Part shown: piece after piece, positions 32,307-34,383 of the stretch
How positions within the stretch are numbered: position 1 is the first letter of the stretch
Layout: every line of letters begins with the position of its first letter
From: Tumulicola sp039922955
Lineage (GTDB): Bacteria; Vulcanimicrobiota; Vulcanimicrobiia; Vulcanimicrobiales; Vulcanimicrobiaceae
Direction of reading: 5' to 3'
DNA length: 34,383 nt
NCBI GenBank assembly: GCA_039922955.1
Contig: JBDTDR010000106.1
Coordinates: 1 to 34,383 of the forward strand
Translations under genes and position numbers: made by a program
Notes under the pieces: model-generated
The model's database searches: none
What the model was told of the DNA's origin: nothing
The model's input: the letters and a program-made list of their open reading frames with translations, nothing else

Positions 32307-32860
32307 ACTTCCATTAACTCTTTTTCTTTGGCGACGACCAAGCCGTCGATCTCTTTCACGAACCGGTCCGTCAGCTTTTGCAGCGTATCTTGCATGCGCT
32401 TGCTGTCGTCTTCGGTGATCTTTGCGCTTTTGAGCTGTGCCTTCAGGTCGTCGTGGGCCTTGTGCCGGACGTTGCGCACGGCGATCTTGCCGTCCTCGGC
32501 CTTCTTCTTAACGACTTTCGCGAGTTCTTTGCGGCGCTCTTCGTTCAAGGGCGGAATGACCAGGCGGATGCTCGTTCCGTCAACGTTGGGGGTTAGGCCC
32601 AGATCGCTCTTTTCGATCGCTTTGCGAATGTCCGGAACCACACCCTTATCCCAAACCGTGATCACCAAGGTGCGCGTATCCGGGGTCGCAACGCCGGCTA
32701 CTTGCTTGATCGGGACCGATTGACCGTACGCATCGACGTGCAGGCGGTCGAGCAGCGCCGGCGTCGCCCGGCCGGTGCGAATGGAGGCAAAGTCCGCGCG
32801 CGTCGCTTCGACGCATTTGGTCATCCGGGATTCGATGTCGGCGAAATATGAATCGCTCAT
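32303..32860 (-). CDS. frr: Ribosome recycling factor
   Basis: 185 aa, the universal RRF length. The first helix starts MSDSYFADIESRMTKCVEAT, followed by the conserved RTGRATPALLDRLHVDAYGQ, then IPPLNEERRKELAKVVKK and VRNVRHKAHDDLKAQ. It splits post-termination ribosomes with EF-G. I chose ATG 32860; the open frame extends into pyrH but the family start is here, two bases after the pyrH stop. TAAGG abuts the ATG, so translation probably depends on reinitiation after pyrH. It overlaps the next ORF by 4 nt. Confidence 0.97.
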   Translation of the reverse strand: MSDSYFADIESRMTKCVEATRADFASIRTGRATPALLDRLHVDAYGQSVPIKQVAGVATPDTRTLVITVWDKGVVPDIRKAIEKSDLGLTPNVDGTSIRLVIPPLNEERRKELAKVVKKKAEDGKIAVRNVRHKAHDDLKAQLKSAKITEDDSKRMQDTLQKLTDRFVKEIDGLVVAKEKELMEV

Positions 32861-32862
32861 CC

Positions 32863-33633
32863 TTACACGCTCCTGCCTGCAACGGCCGGCGTCGTTTGCG
32901 GGCGCCCGACGTAGGTGCCGATCGCTTCGCCCCAAATGACGCGGCGGATGTTGTCGGGAACGGCCATGTCGAACACGATCACCGGCAGCGCGTTGTCCAT
33001 GCAAAGCGCCATCGCCGTCGAATCCATCACGTCCAGGCCGCGCTGCAGCACTTCCATATACTCGAGCCGGTCGAAGCGGGTAGCCGTCGGATCCTTCTTC
33101 GGATCGGCCGAGTAAATGCCGTCGACTTTGGTGGCCTTCAAAATCGCCTCGGCGTTGACTTCCACCGCGCGCAATGCGGCCGTCGTATCGGTGGTGAAAT
33201 ACGGGTTACCCGTTCCGGCTGCAAAGATCACCACCCGGCCTTTCTCGAGATGCCTAATGGCGCGCCGCCGAATGTATGGCTCGGCGATCTGATGCATGGC
33301 GATGGCCGTCTGCACCCGCGACGGAACGCCCATCCGCTCGAGCGCATCTTGGAGCGCCAGCGCGTTAATCACCGTGGCGAGCATGCCCATGTAATCGGCG
33401 GTCGCCCGGTCCATGCCGGCCTCTTCGTGGACCTTGCCGCGCCAGATATTCCCGCCGCCGACGACGACCGCAATCGAAACGCCGGCCCGGCTGACCTCGG
33501 CGATCTGGTTGGCCATCGCTCGCGTCGTGTTGACGTCGACGCCGGTTTCGTTCCCCGAGAACGCTTCGCCGGAAATCTTGAGAAGCACGCGCGCGAACCG
33601 CGGTGGACTCGAGGACAAACTCCGCGACGACAC
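32863..33633 (-). CDS. pyrH: Uridylate (UMP) kinase
   Basis: 256 aa of the amino-acid-kinase fold. Signature segments are RVLLKISGEAFSGN, AVVVGGGNIWRG, MGMLATVINALALQDALE and the ATP-site FAAGTGNPYFTTDTTAALRA. It phosphorylates UMP to UDP as a hexamer. The start is a GTG at 33633, four bases after the tsf stop. The first 14 residues are Ser/Pro-rich and not conserved, so a later start is possible but no better codon is obvious. The tail after VIWGEAIGTYVG is extended by about 14 variable residues. Confidence 0.96.
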   Translation of the reverse strand: MSSRSLSSSPPRFARVLLKISGEAFSGNETGVDVNTTRAMANQIAEVSRAGVSIAVVVGGGNIWRGKVHEEAGMDRATADYMGMLATVINALALQDALERMGVPSRVQTAIAMHQIAEPYIRRRAIRHLEKGRVVIFAAGTGNPYFTTDTTAALRAVEVNAEAILKATKVDGIYSADPKKDPTATRFDRLEYMEVLQRGLDVMDSTAMALCMDNALPVIVFDMAVPDNIRRVIWGEAIGTYVGRPQTTPAVAGRSV

Positions 33634-33637
33634 CCGG

Positions 33638-34246
33638 CTATTCTCCGAGCGCGTACTTCGTGAAACGCCGCACTCGGATTTTTTCGCCGAGCGCGCCGAT
33701 CGCCCCGTTGATCAGGTCGCCGATCCGCAGCGCGTCGTCTTTCACGAACGTCTGATCGAGCAAACAGCGCTCCTCAAACCACTTGTTGAGCCTTCCCTCC
33801 ACGATTCGATCGGCTACTTCGGGCGACTTTCCGGCCGGGACGCTCGCGCGAAATTCCGCGCGCGCCCGTTCGACGACGTCGCTCGGGACGCTCTCGCGGT
33901 CGAGGTACTCCGGCGACATCGCCGCGATGTGCATCGCGATGTCGCGCGACAGTTCGGCAAACTTCGGATTGCGCGCGACGAAGTCGGTCTCGCTGTTCAC
34001 CTCGACCAAAACGCCGATCTTCCCGCCGGCGTGAACGTAGCTCGTGACCGTACCTTCGTTCGCGGTACGTTCGGCCTTCTTGGCGGCTTGGGCGGCGCCA
34101 CGCTCGAGCAGCAGGGCTTTGGCTTTTTCGATGTCGCCGGACGCCTCGACGAGGGCCTTGCGGCAATCCATCATCGGCGCGCTCGTTTCTTCGCGGAGCG
34201 CTTTGATCTCATCGGCTTTAGGTTGATAGGACATTGCGGTGGACAC
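33638..34246 (-). CDS. tsf: Elongation factor Ts
   Basis: 202 aa, the short form found in cyanobacteria, thermophiles and some deep lineages. The N-terminal UBA-like domain and EF-Tu contact are KALREETSAPMMDCRKALVE followed by ASGDIEKAKALLLERGA. The core has KIGVLVEVNSETDFVARNPK, and the C-terminus has LLDQTFVKDD. It exchanges GDP on EF-Tu. The GTG at 34246 has a GGAGAG box 5 nt upstream and is preferred over the in-frame ATG at 34234, which has no comparable box. It follows the rpsB tail after a 54-nt gap. Confidence 0.97.
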   Translation of the reverse strand: MSTAMSYQPKADEIKALREETSAPMMDCRKALVEASGDIEKAKALLLERGAAQAAKKAERTANEGTVTSYVHAGGKIGVLVEVNSETDFVARNPKFAELSRDIAMHIAAMSPEYLDRESVPSDVVERARAEFRASVPAGKSPEVADRIVEGRLNKWFEERCLLDQTFVKDDALRIGDLINGAIGALGEKIRVRRFTKYALGE

Positions 34247-34300
34247 TAGTTCTCTCCAATCGACGTGGTTCTTGCTCGAAGCGGTTGAGGAGCTCGGCTT

Positions 34301-34383
34301 CTAGACGGCGGCGGTTGCTTCGGCCTCCGCCAGCGTCGTGGGGGCTTCCTCGGCGACCTCGCCGGGCGCCGGCGCCTCGTACT
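34301..34383 (-). CDS. rpsB: C-terminal tail of ribosomal protein S2 (partial)
   Basis: Only the last 27 codons are in the window: YEAPAPGEVAEEAPTTLAEA then EATAAV and a TAG. This acidic Ala/Glu-rich low-complexity tail carries no family motif. The assignment rests on the near-universal order rpsB-tsf and on S2 proteins of many high-GC bacteria having such tails. Any other gene upstream of tsf would be unusual but cannot be excluded from this fragment. Confidence 0.55.
   Translation of the reverse strand, partial: YEAPAPGEVAEEAPTTLAEAEATAAV

Noticed and set aside
1..34383. tRNA, rRNA, CRISPR arrays, phage genes and biosynthetic gene clusters.
   Set aside because: None was recognised by reading both strands; no repeat-spacer pattern or cloverleaf was seen.

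Overview
The window is a GC-rich, densely packed bacterial chromosome segment. I found no tRNA, rRNA or CRISPR array. A TonB-dependent receptor with a plug and a beta-barrel points to a cell with an outer membrane. The strongest taxonomic hints are the gene order rpsB(tail)-tsf-pyrH-frr-uppS-cdsA-dxr-rseP-ispG, a short archaeal/eukaryotic-type prolyl-tRNA synthetase, an Amj-type lipid II flippase and many GTG/TTG starts in overlapping genes. Together they suggest a deep-branching diderm phylum, possibly Candidatus Eremiobacterota (WPS-2). That placement is inference; no marker here proves it.

Layout. 1-788 (+): tail of a Gfo/Idh/MocA oxidoreductase. 785-6761 (-): a tight operon read as glpX, a dihydrolipoamide-dehydrogenase-like flavoprotein, a stand-alone NAD-synthetase glutaminase, nadE, a SirC-like protein and cinA; nicotinamide nucleotides are its common theme. 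6816-10442 (+): a surface-glycosylation cassette (PIG-V-like mannosyltransferase, GtrA-type flippase, GT39/ArnT-like transferase). 10367-15984 (-): proS, a secreted protein, an M16 peptidase, an Amj flippase, a TPR lipoprotein and a DUF4239 membrane protein, nearly all overlapping. 16082-16696 (+): PduO-type cobalamin adenosyltransferase. 16725-19862 (-): an unknown membrane protein and a TonB-dependent receptor whose last ~150 residues lie in another frame. 20004-21521 (+): a cationic amino-acid permease.

21.5-26.6 kb is accessory DNA with lower GC in places. It holds a decayed coding remnant, a small membrane protein, remnants of an IS21-type IstA and an IS66-type TnpC, a class-C beta-lactamase-like serine hydrolase, a prokaryotic pentameric ligand-gated ion channel and a phospholipase-C-family lipoprotein.

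26616-34383 (-) is the conserved housekeeping operon: end of rpsB, tsf, pyrH, frr, an unidentified 64-aa ORF, uppS, cdsA, dxr, rseP, ispG and a copper-amine-oxidase-like stalk protein. It couples translation factors to DXP isoprenoid synthesis, undecaprenyl-diphosphate, CDP-diacylglycerol and envelope proteolysis. Most junctions after tsf overlap by 1-10 nt.

The observations most worth following are the ion channel in a mobile-element-flanked patch, the two-gene glutamine-dependent NAD synthetase, the unknown 64-aa protein in the frr-uppS junction, the Amj flippase in a proS/M16 operon, and the frameshifted receptor.
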